NCBI GenBank assembly: GCA_028293545.1
Contig: JAQGOP010000043.1
Span: 1 to 63,650 of the forward strand
Direction of reading: 5' to 3'
DNA length: 63,650 nucleotides
Origin: Verrucomicrobiota bacterium
GTDB taxonomy: Bacteria; Verrucomicrobiota; Verrucomicrobiia; Opitutales; Opitutaceae
How positions within the stretch are numbered: the first letter of the stretch is position 1; each line of letters starts with the position of its first letter. This document shows positions 1 through 8,586 of this stretch, piece by piece. The notes below the pieces were generated by a model. The model made no database searches. It was not told where the DNA came from and saw only the letters and a program-made list of their open reading frames with translations. A program made the translations under genes and the position numbers.

Positions 1-566
1 CGGTCGGCGCTTTCGCGCTGCCGTCGACCACGAGCAAGGACGCGGCGCTGGTCACGAGCCTGGCGGGCGGGGTCTATTCCGCGAAACTCAAGGGCAGCAA
101 CAACACGACCGGCACGGTGCTCGCCGAAATTTACGATGCGAATCCCAGCACGTTCAGCGCATCCTCGCCCCGCCTGGTCAACATCTCGGCGCGCGCCACG
201 ATGACGAATGACAATCCCTTGATCGCAGGCTTCGTGGTGGGTGGCTCGACGGCGAAGACCCTCCTGATTCGCGCGATCGGGCCCTACCTGACCCAGTTCT
301 TCGGTGCCTCGGCGATGGCGGATCCGAAGCTCGATATCATCCCCGGCGGTGCTTCGACGCCGCTGGTGAGCAACGACAACTGGGGCGGCTCCCCGTTGAT
401 CACGAGCGCCGGAAATGCCGTGGGGGCATTTCCCCTCTCCGACACTCCCTCGAGCAAGGACGCCGTCCTGCTGGTCACCCTCGACCCTGGAATCTACTCG
501 GCCAAAGTGCTCGGCGTAAACGGAGCCAGCGGGATTACGCTGATCGAGGTCTACGAAATCCCATAA
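1..566 (+). CDS. C-terminal part of a secreted modular protein (5' end outside window)
   Basis: The reading frame is open from the window edge and ends TAA at 564-566. Only the last ~188 residues are seen. They form about one and a half copies of a ~125-residue module. The first partial copy reads VGAFALP...SKDAALVTSL...YSAKL...LAEIYDANP. The second holds LIAGFVVGG, KTLLIRAIGP, DNWGG, SKDAVLLVTLDPG and VYEIP at the C-terminus. The same tandem module ends the proteins at 23815-25980 and 38866-42003, which have signal peptides and Ig-like domains, so this protein is probably also exported. The module's function is unknown; a surface-retention or carbohydrate-contact role is only a guess. A GTG at 117 is an internal codon, not the start. 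Confidence 0.75.
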   Translation, partial: VGAFALPSTTSKDAALVTSLAGGVYSAKLKGSNNTTGTVLAEIYDANPSTFSASSPRLVNISARATMTNDNPLIAGFVVGGSTAKTLLIRAIGPYLTQFFGASAMADPKLDIIPGGASTPLVSNDNWGGSPLITSAGNAVGAFPLSDTPSSKDAVLLVTLDPGIYSAKVLGVNGASGITLIEVYEIP

Positions 567-567
567 A

Positions 568-867
568 GTAGCGCAGGCGGCCCGCCTGCTCTTCGAAGTA
601 GCGAGTAGCGGGTAGCGCGTAGCGAGCATGTCGGACCGACCGACGAGCAACCCAATCCATTTGAACAGAAGGTAACCAAGGAAACGAAGAGGTTTTGGTT
701 CGCGAAACCTCTCGTGCCATTGACGCCGTGGGATTGGAACCCTTCGAAACATGCATCGTTTAGAGCACGAGCGATTCCGCTGACCTAGAACCTCTTCGTT
801 CCCTTGGTTGTCTTCTGTTCAAATGGATTGGAGTTCGATCCCTGGGCAGGCGGGCCGCCTGCGGTAC
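568..867. repeat. Nested palindromic repeats filling the gap between two genes
   Basis: This 300-base gap has no gene. Its outer arms carry the palindrome core GCAGGCGGSCCGCCTGC at 573-589 and 846-862. Nested inside are 43-base inverted arms at 652-694 and 789-831 with only three mismatches (first arm starts CCAATCCATTTGAACAGAAG). Arrays of GTAGCGAGTAGCG-like units follow the left outer arm. Transcribed from either side this would fold into a long cruciform or hairpin. It lies between a plus-strand gene end and the gspF stop, so it could also block convergent read-through. Confidence 0.85.
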
Positions 868-876
868 CCCTCCGAT

Positions 877-2109
877 TCATCCCATCTTGAAACTGGCGCT
901 GACTTGGAAGACTGCGCTCACGATCGCGAAGGCAATGAAGCCGACCACCACGAAAACCGCCATCAACACCACCGTCGCGATCACTTTGACGAAGGTGCTC
1001 AGCTGGCTGGAAATGAGCCGACGATAATTTTTCGCGATGTCGTGCAAGCTCGGCACGACGTTGCCGGTGTTCTCACCCACCGTCAGGCGGTCGAGGACGA
1101 GGTCGGGGAAACAGCCGGTCTTTGTCAGCGAACTGGACAACGCCTCGCCTTCAATCACGCGGTCGGTCGCCAGGTGAAACGCCTGGCGATGGACGCGGTT
1201 GGAGATCTGGCGTTCGGTCATCCGCAGCGCTTCGACGGCAGTGATGCCGTTGGCGAGGAGCACACCGAGCGTCTGGCTGAAGGAAAGCACAGTCTGGGAA
1301 ACGATGAACGGCCCGATCAGCGGCAGGCGCAGCAGCCAAGCGTCCGTGGTCGCGCGCCCCGCTTCGGTCTGCCGCCAGCGCCAGAAGGAAATGCCGCCGA
1401 GCACGGCGGCGATGACGATCACCACGCCGTAGTGCAGGGAGAAATTGGCCGCGCCGACCAGCAGGCGCGTCGAGAGCGGGAGTTCGCCGTGGAGGGAATT
1501 GAAAAGCGATTGGAGCCGCGGCAGCAGGAAAAAGAGGAAGAACAGCACGAGGCAGCCCGCCACGAAGATCAGGAGGATCGGGTAGGCGAGCGCCGTGACG
1601 AGCTGCGAGCGGAGGTCGCGCTGCTCGTTCAAATGCGCGATGAGCCGATCGAGCGTTTCCGTGAGCGAGCCGGTCGCTTCACCAGCCTGGATCAGGCTGA
1701 TCGTCGAGGAATCGAACACCGCCGGGAATCCCGCCATCGCCCGCGAGAGCGGCGCGCCCTCGCTCAGCCGTTCCCACAATCCGCCGCTGAGCAGCTTGAG
1801 GCCCGGCTCCTTGATTCGCACCGAGAGCAGTCGCACCGCTTCACCCGCCGACATCCCGCTCGTGAGCAGGTCGTGCAGCGATTGGAGAAATGGCAGGCGG
1901 TGCTTGCGCGTGAGCGTGATGGCGCCGGCGGAAACGGGTGCCGCGGCTTTGGCGCCGCGGCCGGGTTTGACGCCGGTTTCGTCGACGGCGACCACCTGCA
2001 GCCCGCGGGCGCCGAGGAGGCGCAGTGCATCCTTGCGCGTCGGCGCCTCCAAGGTGTCGGCGACGTTTTTGCCGGCACGATCTCGGGCGCTGTAGGTGAA
2101 GCGAGGCAT
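877..2109 (-). CDS. gspF: Type II secretion/type IV pilus inner-membrane platform protein GspF/PilC
   Basis: A 410-residue polytopic inner-membrane protein of the GspF/PilC family, the platform contacted by the assembly ATPase during pseudopilus or pilus assembly. The N-terminus MPRFTYSARDRAGK and a following ~60-residue regulatory region are typical. Two T2SSF domains follow (about residues 75-195 and 275-400), each starting with a conserved stretch (FLQSLHDLLTSGMSAGEAVR and FSQTLGVLLANGITAVEALR). Hydrophobic segments lie around residues 170-195, 225-245 and 375-405. Length is normal. It is the last gene of a minus-strand gspD-gspE-gspF run. Type II secretion and type IV pilus versions cannot be separated from this gene alone. 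Confidence 0.93.
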   Translation of the reverse strand: MPRFTYSARDRAGKNVADTLEAPTRKDALRLLGARGLQVVAVDETGVKPGRGAKAAAPVSAGAITLTRKHRLPFLQSLHDLLTSGMSAGEAVRLLSVRIKEPGLKLLSGGLWERLSEGAPLSRAMAGFPAVFDSSTISLIQAGEATGSLTETLDRLIAHLNEQRDLRSQLVTALAYPILLIFVAGCLVLFFLFFLLPRLQSLFNSLHGELPLSTRLLVGAANFSLHYGVVIVIAAVLGGISFWRWRQTEAGRATTDAWLLRLPLIGPFIVSQTVLSFSQTLGVLLANGITAVEALRMTERQISNRVHRQAFHLATDRVIEGEALSSSLTKTGCFPDLVLDRLTVGENTGNVVPSLHDIAKNYRRLISSQLSTFVKVIATVVLMAVFVVVGFIAFAIVSAVFQVSASFKMG

Positions 2110-2114
2110 CAGGA

Positions 2115-2153
2115 GGAGTTGAACCGCGAATGGACGCTAATGAACGCTAATTC
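2115..2153. repeat. Single half of repeat family A inside the gspE-gspF spacer
   Basis: The spacer contains ACCGCGAATGGACGCTAAT followed by GAACGCTAAT. This is a lone, slightly diverged arm of the family that forms long inverted pairs at 6137, 7480, 52968 and 62122. No inverted partner is visible nearby. It sits inside an operon, just upstream of the gspF start. Confidence 0.75.
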
Positions 2154-2172
2154 CAAACCGCTCGGCGCCGGC

Positions 2173-3888
2173 TTATTTTTCCGCGACGGTGATTACCCGC
2201 AGGACTTCATCGAGCGTGGTGTGGCCGGCTTTGACTTTTTCCCAGCCGCTCTGGCCGAGGGTGCGCATGCCGTGGCGGCGCGCGGTTTCCGCGAGCGTGC
2301 GCGTGCTTTCGCGTTTCAGCACGAGCTCGTGCATCTCGTCGTTCAAGCGGAAGATCTCAAAGATGCCGATGCGCCCGCGATAGCCGGTGCCGCGGCAGCG
2401 ATCGCAGCCGACGGGAGCTTTCAACGACGTGATCAACTCCGCCTCCGCAGTGTTGCAGCCGAGGATCGCGAGGCTCTCGACGATTTTCACTTTCGTCACG
2501 GGCGCGGGAATCGAGCATTGCGGGCACAGCCGGCGGACCAGGCGCTGGGCGATGACGAGCTCGATGGCCGACGCCACGAGGAAGGGCTCGATGCCCATGT
2601 CGACCAGGCGCGTGATCGCGCCCGGCGCGTCGTTGGTGTGCAGCGTGGAAAAAACCAAGTGGCCGGTGAGCGAGGCGCGGATCGCGATCTCGGCCGTGTC
2701 CTTGTCGCGAATTTCGCCGACCATGATCACGTCAGGATCCTGCCGCAGCACGTGGCGCAACGCATCCGCGAACGAGAGGCCGATCTCCGGGCGGACCTGC
2801 ATCTGGTTCACTCCGGGGACTTCGTACTCGATGGGGTCCTCGATCGTGATGATCCGGAGATCCGTGGAATTGATCTTCCGCAGGAAGGCGTTCAGCGACG
2901 TGCTCTTGCCCGAACCGGTCGGCCCCGTCACGAGCACGATGCCGTGGGGGTAATCCAGGATCTGCGTGATCTGGGACTGCTCCTCGGCGCTCATGCCGAG
3001 GCGATCCATCGTGTACGCTTCCTTCTTCTGGTTCAGCAAACGCAGCGAAATCGACTCGGCGTAAATCGTCGGGATGGTGGAGACGCGAATGTCGAGCGTG
3101 GTGCCGCCCGCCTTGAAATTGATGCGGCCATCCTGCGGCAGGCGTTTCTCCGAAATATTGAGACGCGCCATGATCTTCAGGCGGGAAATAATCGCGTCCT
3201 GGAAGCGCAGGAGATTTTCCGGCACCGGCACGGGCACGAGCAGGCCGTCGACACGGTAACGGATCCGCAGCTGGCCTTCCTGCGGCTCCCAGTGGATGTC
3301 CGTCGCCTGGTCCTCGACGGCTTGGGAAATGACATCCGTGACGAAGCGAACGACGGCCGCATCCTCGTCGACGACCTCCTCCGTCGCCGACACGGTTTCG
3401 GGGGCGACGTAGGATTCGTCGCCGTCCTCGAGCGAGCCCGAACCCACCCCGTAATTTTCAATGATGAGCTGGTGCACGCGCTCGGGCACCGCGAGATGCC
3501 ACACCGGCGGGCGCGGGGTGAACGTGCGCAACCAGTCCGTCATGATATCGTCGGGCAGCCAGGCGGTGGCCAGGTGCAGCGGCAGGCTGGCGTTGGTCGC
3601 CGCGTCGGCAGCGGCGGGGCCGAGACGAATCGGGATGATCTGGTAATCGTGCACCAATCGCGCCGGCAGGAGCGCGCGCGAGGCGGTGTCGGGTTCGAGA
3701 TTGCTCGCGGTATCGAGGCCCGCGGCTGCGGCCAAGGCGTTCAGCGCGTCGGGTTCGGTGACCTGGAGCGCGGCGGCGAGGGCGGCCAGGCGTTTTTCGC
3801 GCGGGGATTCCAGGAGGACCTGCGCCTGGGCGTCGGAGAGACGCGAGAGCAGGTCGGCGGGCAGGGGCGCGTGGGCGGTCGCAAGCAT
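2173..3888 (-). CDS. gspE: Type II secretion/type IV pilus assembly ATPase GspE/PilB
   Basis: A 571-residue hexameric secretion ATPase that acts on the cytoplasmic face and powers pseudopilus/pilus extension. After a poorly conserved N-terminal MshEN-like region (~1-160) comes the PAS-like N2 domain with ATDIHWEP. The motor has Walker A GPTGSGKST, an Asp box (ITIEDPIEY), Walker B (DPDVIMVGEIRD) and a His box (STLHTNDAPGAI). The zinc-binding tetracysteine pattern LCPQC...CDRCRGTGYRGR distinguishes GspE/PilB from PilT retraction ATPases. It lies 15 bases after gspD and 63 bases before gspF, so one transcript is likely. Confidence 0.95.
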   Translation of the reverse strand: MLATAHAPLPADLLSRLSDAQAQVLLESPREKRLAALAAALQVTEPDALNALAAAAGLDTASNLEPDTASRALLPARLVHDYQIIPIRLGPAAADAATNASLPLHLATAWLPDDIMTDWLRTFTPRPPVWHLAVPERVHQLIIENYGVGSGSLEDGDESYVAPETVSATEEVVDEDAAVVRFVTDVISQAVEDQATDIHWEPQEGQLRIRYRVDGLLVPVPVPENLLRFQDAIISRLKIMARLNISEKRLPQDGRINFKAGGTTLDIRVSTIPTIYAESISLRLLNQKKEAYTMDRLGMSAEEQSQITQILDYPHGIVLVTGPTGSGKSTSLNAFLRKINSTDLRIITIEDPIEYEVPGVNQMQVRPEIGLSFADALRHVLRQDPDVIMVGEIRDKDTAEIAIRASLTGHLVFSTLHTNDAPGAITRLVDMGIEPFLVASAIELVIAQRLVRRLCPQCSIPAPVTKVKIVESLAILGCNTAEAELITSLKAPVGCDRCRGTGYRGRIGIFEIFRLNDEMHELVLKRESTRTLAETARRHGMRTLGQSGWEKVKAGHTTLDEVLRVITVAEK

Positions 3889-3903
3889 GGCGGCGGCGCG
3901 CGG

Positions 3904-5931
3904 TTACTTCTTGGAACCCTTGGCGGTCTTGGCGGTTTTGCCTTCCAGATAGTCGTCGATCTGCTGCCGGTTCATCTGCTTGTCGATGTCCTTGCGCGTA
4001 TCGGACATCGCTTCGCTGACTGGAATCACGTGGGGCCGGATAAAGAGGAGCAACTCCGTGCGAGCCTCGGTCTTGGTGCGGCCGCCGAAAATCTGGCTGA
4101 TGACGGGGATCTCGGCCAGGAAGCCGAGTTTCGTCCGGCCAGCGTCGGTCTTCGTGCGCTGCAGGCCGCCGAGGACGATCATCTGCCCGTCCTGGACGTT
4201 GACGAATGACGTGGCGAGGCGCGTGCCGATGATCGGCTGGTCGTTGCCGTCGATCACGACGTTGCCGATCACGTCGTTCACTTCCTGGGAAATCTTCAAC
4301 TGGATGCTGCCGTCGTCACCGATCAAGGGCGTGACCTTGAGGTCGATCGCGATGTCCTTGTACGTGACTTGGGACTGCGTGGTGATGCCGGTCGTGCTGG
4401 CCGAGGTGGGCGTGGCGGTCGAGCCGGTGATGATCGGCTGCTGCTGGCCCACCTTGACCTCCGCTTCCTTGTTGTGGGTGGTCATGATCATCGGCGCGGA
4501 GAGGATCTTCACGTTGCTCTTCGAGCCGGTGTTGCCGAGGGCGGCGTTGAACGACAGCGGATTCACCACGCCGCTGGTGATGTTCCAGCCGGCGATGCCG
4601 CCGCCCGCCGCGGCCGCGTCGGCGGAAAAATTCGTGATGGAAGTGCGGCCGTCCTGCAGCGGACCCACGGTGAGATTGAGCGCGTTGATGCCCGAACGGT
4701 CGGTATCGGATAGTGTGACTTCGGCGATGATCACCTCGATGCGCACCTGCGCGAGGAGGATGTCGACTTTCTCGACGAGGTCCTTGATGAGGCGGATGTC
4801 ATCGACCGTGCCCGAAACCACGACGGCGTTGGAGCGTTCGTCGGGAAGCACGGTGATGAGACTGCTGAATTCGTCGCTGGGCACCACCAGCCCGCCGATC
4901 GCGGGGGCGGCGGTGGCGGGGGCGGCCACGGCGCCTGGTGCGCCCTGCAGCTGGATCTGGCCGGGACGAACCGAACCGTTGGCGCCGCTTTTCTGGGTGA
5001 TGCTATTCTGGCCGGACACCAATTGGGACAGCAGGGCGGCGACGTCCTTGGCGGCGGCGTGCTTGAGGTAAATGACTTCGTTGCGGGTGTTGAGTTCGCC
5101 CTTCACGTCGAGCTTGGCGATGAGGTCGTCGAAGAGCGGGTACTGGCGCGAGTCGGCGAGGAGCACGATCTGGTTGGTGCGATCGTCGGCGTTGAAGGTG
5201 GTGGCGGAGCCGAGCTGGTTCTGCAGCGGGCCCTGGAAAATCATGCGGAGCCGGTTGACCAGGTCGCTGGCCTTGGCGTACGACAGCGGATAGAACTTCG
5301 GCGTGAGGCCGTTGGCGTTGGGTCGGTCGAGCTGGCGGATCAAGGTTTCGACGCGCTGGAGGTTGCTGACGGTGTCGGTGATCAGGGCCGCGTTGGCCTT
5401 GTCGAGGGAGACGATGCCGTTGGCGACGCCGGGGGACATCAGCGGCGAGATCTGCGGGATGAATTCGTTGACGCGGAGGAATTCCAATTGGAACAGCTTG
5501 GTCGCGATGCGGCCGCTGGCGGCGAGGCTGAGGGTGGAGCCTTCGATCATTTCAGGCGCCTCGGTCTTGGCCTGGGTGAGCGCGACGACCTTCAGGAATT
5601 TGTCGCCGAGGGGGACCACACTCACGCCATTGAGCGAGAGCATGGTTTCGATCGCGATGATGGCGTCGGATTTCGGGAGCGGCTTGCTGTACTTGAAGGA
5701 GTAGTTGTTCGTCGGCAGCGCCTGCGGACGCAGGACGGTGCGGCCGGTGTACATTTCCAGCGCACCCAGGATCGTGTCGATGTCGACATCGGCGAGCTTG
5801 ATCGGACCGACCATTTCCTCAGCCGGAGCGGGTGCGGCCGGTTCGGGCGGAGGGGGAATCTGGGCGGTCGCCGCAAGGGCGGACAAGGCGGCGGCGGCGG
5901 CGAGGCTCGAACGAAAGTGACGCAGGCTCAT
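3904..5931 (-). CDS. gspD: Type II secretion outer-membrane secretin GspD
   Basis: A 675-residue secretin that forms the outer-membrane exit pore. The start at 5931 gives MSLRHFRSSLAAAAALSAL, a good signal peptide, then a Pro/Ala-rich linker. An N0-like domain (~50-120) and N1-N3 repeats follow (e.g. FYPLSYAKASDLVNRL and VIYLKHAAAKDVAALL). The secretin core has VRIEVIIAEV, a beta-barrel with VKVGQQQPIITGS and DGQMIVLGGL, and the C-terminal TELLLFIRPHVI signature. The frame stays open upstream to 6186, but that extension is translated repeat DNA (family A arm at 6137-6177) and was rejected. It is first in the gspD-E-F operon. No pilotin or gspC/gspG is present here. Confidence 0.93.
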   Translation of the reverse strand: MSLRHFRSSLAAAAALSALAATAQIPPPPEPAAPAPAEEMVGPIKLADVDIDTILGALEMYTGRTVLRPQALPTNNYSFKYSKPLPKSDAIIAIETMLSLNGVSVVPLGDKFLKVVALTQAKTEAPEMIEGSTLSLAASGRIATKLFQLEFLRVNEFIPQISPLMSPGVANGIVSLDKANAALITDTVSNLQRVETLIRQLDRPNANGLTPKFYPLSYAKASDLVNRLRMIFQGPLQNQLGSATTFNADDRTNQIVLLADSRQYPLFDDLIAKLDVKGELNTRNEVIYLKHAAAKDVAALLSQLVSGQNSITQKSGANGSVRPGQIQLQGAPGAVAAPATAAPAIGGLVVPSDEFSSLITVLPDERSNAVVVSGTVDDIRLIKDLVEKVDILLAQVRIEVIIAEVTLSDTDRSGINALNLTVGPLQDGRTSITNFSADAAAAGGGIAGWNITSGVVNPLSFNAALGNTGSKSNVKILSAPMIMTTHNKEAEVKVGQQQPIITGSTATPTSASTTGITTQSQVTYKDIAIDLKVTPLIGDDGSIQLKISQEVNDVIGNVVIDGNDQPIIGTRLATSFVNVQDGQMIVLGGLQRTKTDAGRTKLGFLAEIPVISQIFGGRTKTEARTELLLFIRPHVIPVSEAMSDTRKDIDKQMNRQQIDDYLEGKTAKTAKGSKK

Positions 5932-6136
5932 GCAGGGGGACGATAAGGGTTGGTTGGCCGAGCCAAGGAGTGCAGATAAGAGGTTAAACCGCGAGGGTTG
6001 TAAATCGTGATGTGCTATGACGGTAGCAGGGGGAAAAAGTTGCCTAAATCGAATGAGGGAAATGACAACCCGGGAGCCCCTTCCCGGTAGCGATGGGCGA
6101 AGCAAGCGAGCGCGCCGCCCAAAGACAGTCGGCGTT

Positions 6137-6311
6137 TTTTTAACCACGAATGGACACGAATAGACACGAATCTGAACTTCGAACACCCATTGGTTGGATC
6201 AAAAAGAAATCGAGCTGGATTGGCTTCGACCCCGGCTTTTCCTGGACCGCGCTCCTGTCACACTTTTCGGGTTCAGATTCGTGTCTATTCGTGTCCATTC
6301 GTGGTTAAAAA
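6137..6311. repeat. Repeat family A: perfect 41-bp inverted repeat between gspD and aroC
   Basis: Arms at 6137-6177 and 6271-6311 are exact reverse complements over 41 bases, with a 93-base loop. The arm reads TTTTTAACCACGAATGGACA, then CGAATAGACACGAAT and CTGAAC. The whole 5932-6379 gap between the divergent gspD and aroC starts (448 bases) holds no gene. Its only clear structure is this element, which sits where both promoters must lie. Confidence 0.92.
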
Positions 6312-6379
6312 GATCGGAGGCGGGGCGCTTGATTCGCGCTTGCCGCTCCCCGGGGGCGAAACAACTCTCCCGCCCTGCG

Positions 6380-7477
6380 ATGCCGAACAGCTTCGGAAAA
6401 CTTTTCACCATCACCACCTGGGGCGAAAGCCACGGGGCGGCCGTCGGCGTGGTTATTGACGGCTGCCCGGCAGGCCTGGCGATCACAGCGGATGAAATCC
6501 AAGTGGAGCTGGATCGCCGGCGCCCGGGACAGAGCGACATCGTGACGCCGCGCAAGGAGGAGGACCGCGTCGAGATCCTCGCCGGCGTCTTCGAGGGGAA
6601 AACGATGGGAACGCCCATTTCCTTGCTGGTGCGCAACGCGGACCAACGTCCCGGTGCCTACGATGAGATGCGCGAGAAGTTCCGCCCCTCGCACGCCGAT
6701 TTCACCTACCAGGCCAAATACGGCCTGCGCGACCACCGCGGCGGCGGCCGCAGTTCCGCGCGGGAAACAATTGGACGCGTCGCGGCGGGAGCGATTGCCG
6801 CGAAGATCCTGCGGCTCGCGAACGGCGTGGAAACGCGGGCGTTCGTGACCCAGGTCCACGATATCAGCGCCCCGCTCGAGGCGCTGGCAAAATTCCCCAC
6901 GCTGGCGGAGGTCGAGGCGACCGCGGTGCGTTGCCCGCATCCGGCCACGGCGGCGGCGATGATCGAACGGATCAAGGCCGTGCGCAGCGAGGGCGACTCG
7001 GTTGGCGGCGTGATCGAATGCCGCGTGCGCGGTTTGCCGGCGGGATTGGGCGAACCGGTTTTCGACCGGCTGGAAGCGGACCTCGCGAAGGCGATGCTCT
7101 CCCTGCCGGCAACGAAGGGGTTTGAAATCGGCAGTGGATTTTCGGGCACGCGGCTAAAGGGATCGGAGCACAACGATGCGTTCGAGACGCGCGATGGACG
7201 CGTGCGCACGGTGACGAATCGTTCCGGCGGCGTGCAGGGTGGGATCAGCAATGGCGAGGAGCTGGTGTTTCGCGTGGCGTTCAAACCGACGGCGACGATT
7301 TTGCAGCCGCAGAAAACGGTCGACATCCGCGGCGCCGCGACGGAACTCGCCGCGCGGGGACGCCACGATCCCTGCGTGCTGCCGCGCGCCGTGCCGATCG
7401 TCGAGGCGATGACTTCCCTCGTGCTGCTCGACCACTGGATGCGCCAGCACGCGCAGAACCAGACGTTCAAGTTCTGA
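6380..7477 (+). CDS. aroC: Chorismate synthase
   Basis: Converts 5-enolpyruvylshikimate-3-phosphate to chorismate, the last shikimate step, using reduced FMN. The start at 6380 gives [19 protein letters not shown], the family N-terminus with its GESHG signature. Further family blocks are [15 protein letters not shown], the active-site region [19 protein letters not shown], and [11 protein letters not shown] near residue 285. At 365 residues the length is normal. The frame is open to 6194, but the upstream part translates the repeat arm at 6271-6311, so the internal ATG is preferred. It appears to be a single gene. Confidence 0.97.
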   Translation: MPNSFGKLFTITTWGESHGAAVGVVIDGCPAGLAITADEIQVELDRRRPGQSDIVTPRKEEDRVEILAGVFEGKTMGTPISLLVRNADQRPGAYDEMREKFRPSHADFTYQAKYGLRDHRGGGRSSARETIGRVAAGAIAAKILRLANGVETRAFVTQVHDISAPLEALAKFPTLAEVEATAVRCPHPATAAAMIERIKAVRSEGDSVGGVIECRVRGLPAGLGEPVFDRLEADLAKAMLSLPATKGFEIGSGFSGTRLKGSEHNDAFETRDGRVRTVTNRSGGVQGGISNGEELVFRVAFKPTATILQPQKTVDIRGAATELAARGRHDPCVLPRAVPIVEAMTSLVLLDHWMRQHAQNQTFKF

Positions 7478-7479
7478 TT

Positions 7480-7688
7480 TTTTTAACCGCGAATGGACGC
7501 GAATAAACGCGAATCCAAACGTTCAGGCCGGATTTTTTTCAGCAGGAAAACCGAGGCAGATGGAATCAGGCCTCTCCTGTAAGAAAATCAGAGGTTTGAA
7601 ATCTGGATCCGTGAACATCCGTGGAATCCGTGGTAAAAAGGCTCGAAGGAATGATTCGCGTTTATTCGCGTCCATTCGCGATTAAAAA
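7480..7688. repeat. Repeat family A: 36-bp inverted repeat downstream of aroC
   Basis: Arms at 7480-7515 and 7653-7688 are inverted complements with one mismatch. The core is ACCGCGAATGGACGCGAAT then AAACGCGAATC. The ~137-base loop contains a different repeat-like string, ATCCGTGAACATCCGTGG followed by AATCCGTGGTAAAAA at about 7608-7638. That string has the same layout (short motif repeated with spacing, ending in an A-run) but a different motif, suggesting an older or second family inside. The element starts three bases after the aroC stop. Confidence 0.88.
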
Positions 7689-7757
7689 TTTTGCACCTGA
7701 GTTTTTGGGGTCTGGGGTTGCGGGTTGGCGGGAGTGCGTGCTTCGTGGGCCGAAGAC

Positions 7758-8537
7758 ATGGCTGAAAAACCTCTCGTATATTTAATCCTGGGAGCCGCCG
7801 GCTCGGGCCGGCGGGAAATCTTGGTGGACTTGATCGAGGCCGGCCTGGCGCCGGGCGATCGTGCGGCGGTGATGATTTCAGACCAGGAGCAACCCGATGC
7901 GCGCGACGCGGCGCTGCCGGGTGTCGTGCCCTGGACGTGGAGCGATCAGTTCATCATGGCCACGCTGCCGACCGATGTGACGCACGTGTTCTTCATGACC
8001 GATGGCCGGGCCAACCCGATCGACCAGGTGGAGGTTTTCAAGACGTGGATCGAGGCGCAGGGCGGCGAACTCGCGCGGGTGTTGTGCGTCGTGAACTGCC
8101 AGCTGGCGGAAAAAAACCCGCCGATGCTCGCGTGGTATGAAGCGTGCGTGCATTTCTCCGACGTGGTGCTGCTGACCCACCGCGAGGGCGTGGCGAACAA
8201 ATGGCTGAGCGAATTCCGGGCGCATTTCGACAAGCAGTTTTACCCCTGCCTGTTCGAGATGGTGAAGGAAGGAAAGGTGAAGAACCCGGCGCTGGTGCTC
8301 GATCCGCTGGCGCGCCGCATGACACATGTGTTCGACGCCGAGCAGGACTGGATCTTCACCGATGCGGAAGGGGAGGAGATCGACGAGGACGAAGAAACCG
8401 AGGGCGACGAGGAAGTCGAAGCCACCCAGGCCGAGGATCCGTATTTCGTCCGCGATGCCGCGCATCGCCGCGCAAAGAAAATCCCCGACGTCGCCAAGTT
8501 CCTTGAACCGCGAATGGACGCGAACAAAAGCGAATGA
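7758..8537 (+). CDS. Conserved hypothetical protein with N-terminal P-loop-like motif
   Basis: Not recognised with certainty. The start at 7758 gives MAEKPLVYLILGAAGSGRRE, a beta-strand followed by a glycine-rich loop like a Walker A, though GxxGSGR lacks the canonical GK[ST]. Later strands (VTHVFFMTDGRANPIDQ, VLCVVNCQLAEKN, VVLLTHREGVANKW) fit a CobW/G3E-like fold, where the last would be the specificity loop; the usual CxxC metal site is absent. A very acidic stretch (EEIDEDEETEGDEEVEATQ) lies around residue 210. The final residues EPRMDANKSE and the stop codon are encoded by a repeat-family-A arm, so the original C-terminus may have differed. Function unknown. Confidence 0.7.
   Translation: MAEKPLVYLILGAAGSGRREILVDLIEAGLAPGDRAAVMISDQEQPDARDAALPGVVPWTWSDQFIMATLPTDVTHVFFMTDGRANPIDQVEVFKTWIEAQGGELARVLCVVNCQLAEKNPPMLAWYEACVHFSDVVLLTHREGVANKWLSEFRAHFDKQFYPCLFEMVKEGKVKNPALVLDPLARRMTHVFDAEQDWIFTDAEGEEIDEDEETEGDEEVEATQAEDPYFVRDAAHRRAKKIPDVAKFLEPRMDANKSE
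8504..8537. repeat. Repeat family A half overlapping the end of a gene
   Basis: TTGAACCGCGAATGGACGCG followed by AACAAAAGCGAATGA matches the family A arm. It encodes the last ten residues and the TGA of the gene at 7758-8537. The same TTGAACCGCGAATGGACGC start is seen at 2119. No inverted partner was found within ~300 bases. Confidence 0.8.
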
Positions 8538-8586
8538 CCAGGCGGCTCCGCTTTCGGTCCTCAGCCTGCAGCTTGCCGTCCGTCCC

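Noticed and set aside
808..4209. Plus-strand open frame of 1133 codons
   Set aside because: It lies antisense to gspF and gspE, is rich in Arg/His/Asp/Glu from third-position GC bias, and shows no domain.
3904..6186. Longer secretin starting at 6186
   Set aside because: The extra 85 residues translate a repeat arm and precede an excellent signal peptide at 5931.
6137..6311. CRISPR-like repeats
   Set aside because: The units are inverted pairs, not evenly spaced direct repeats with unique spacers, and no cas gene is present.
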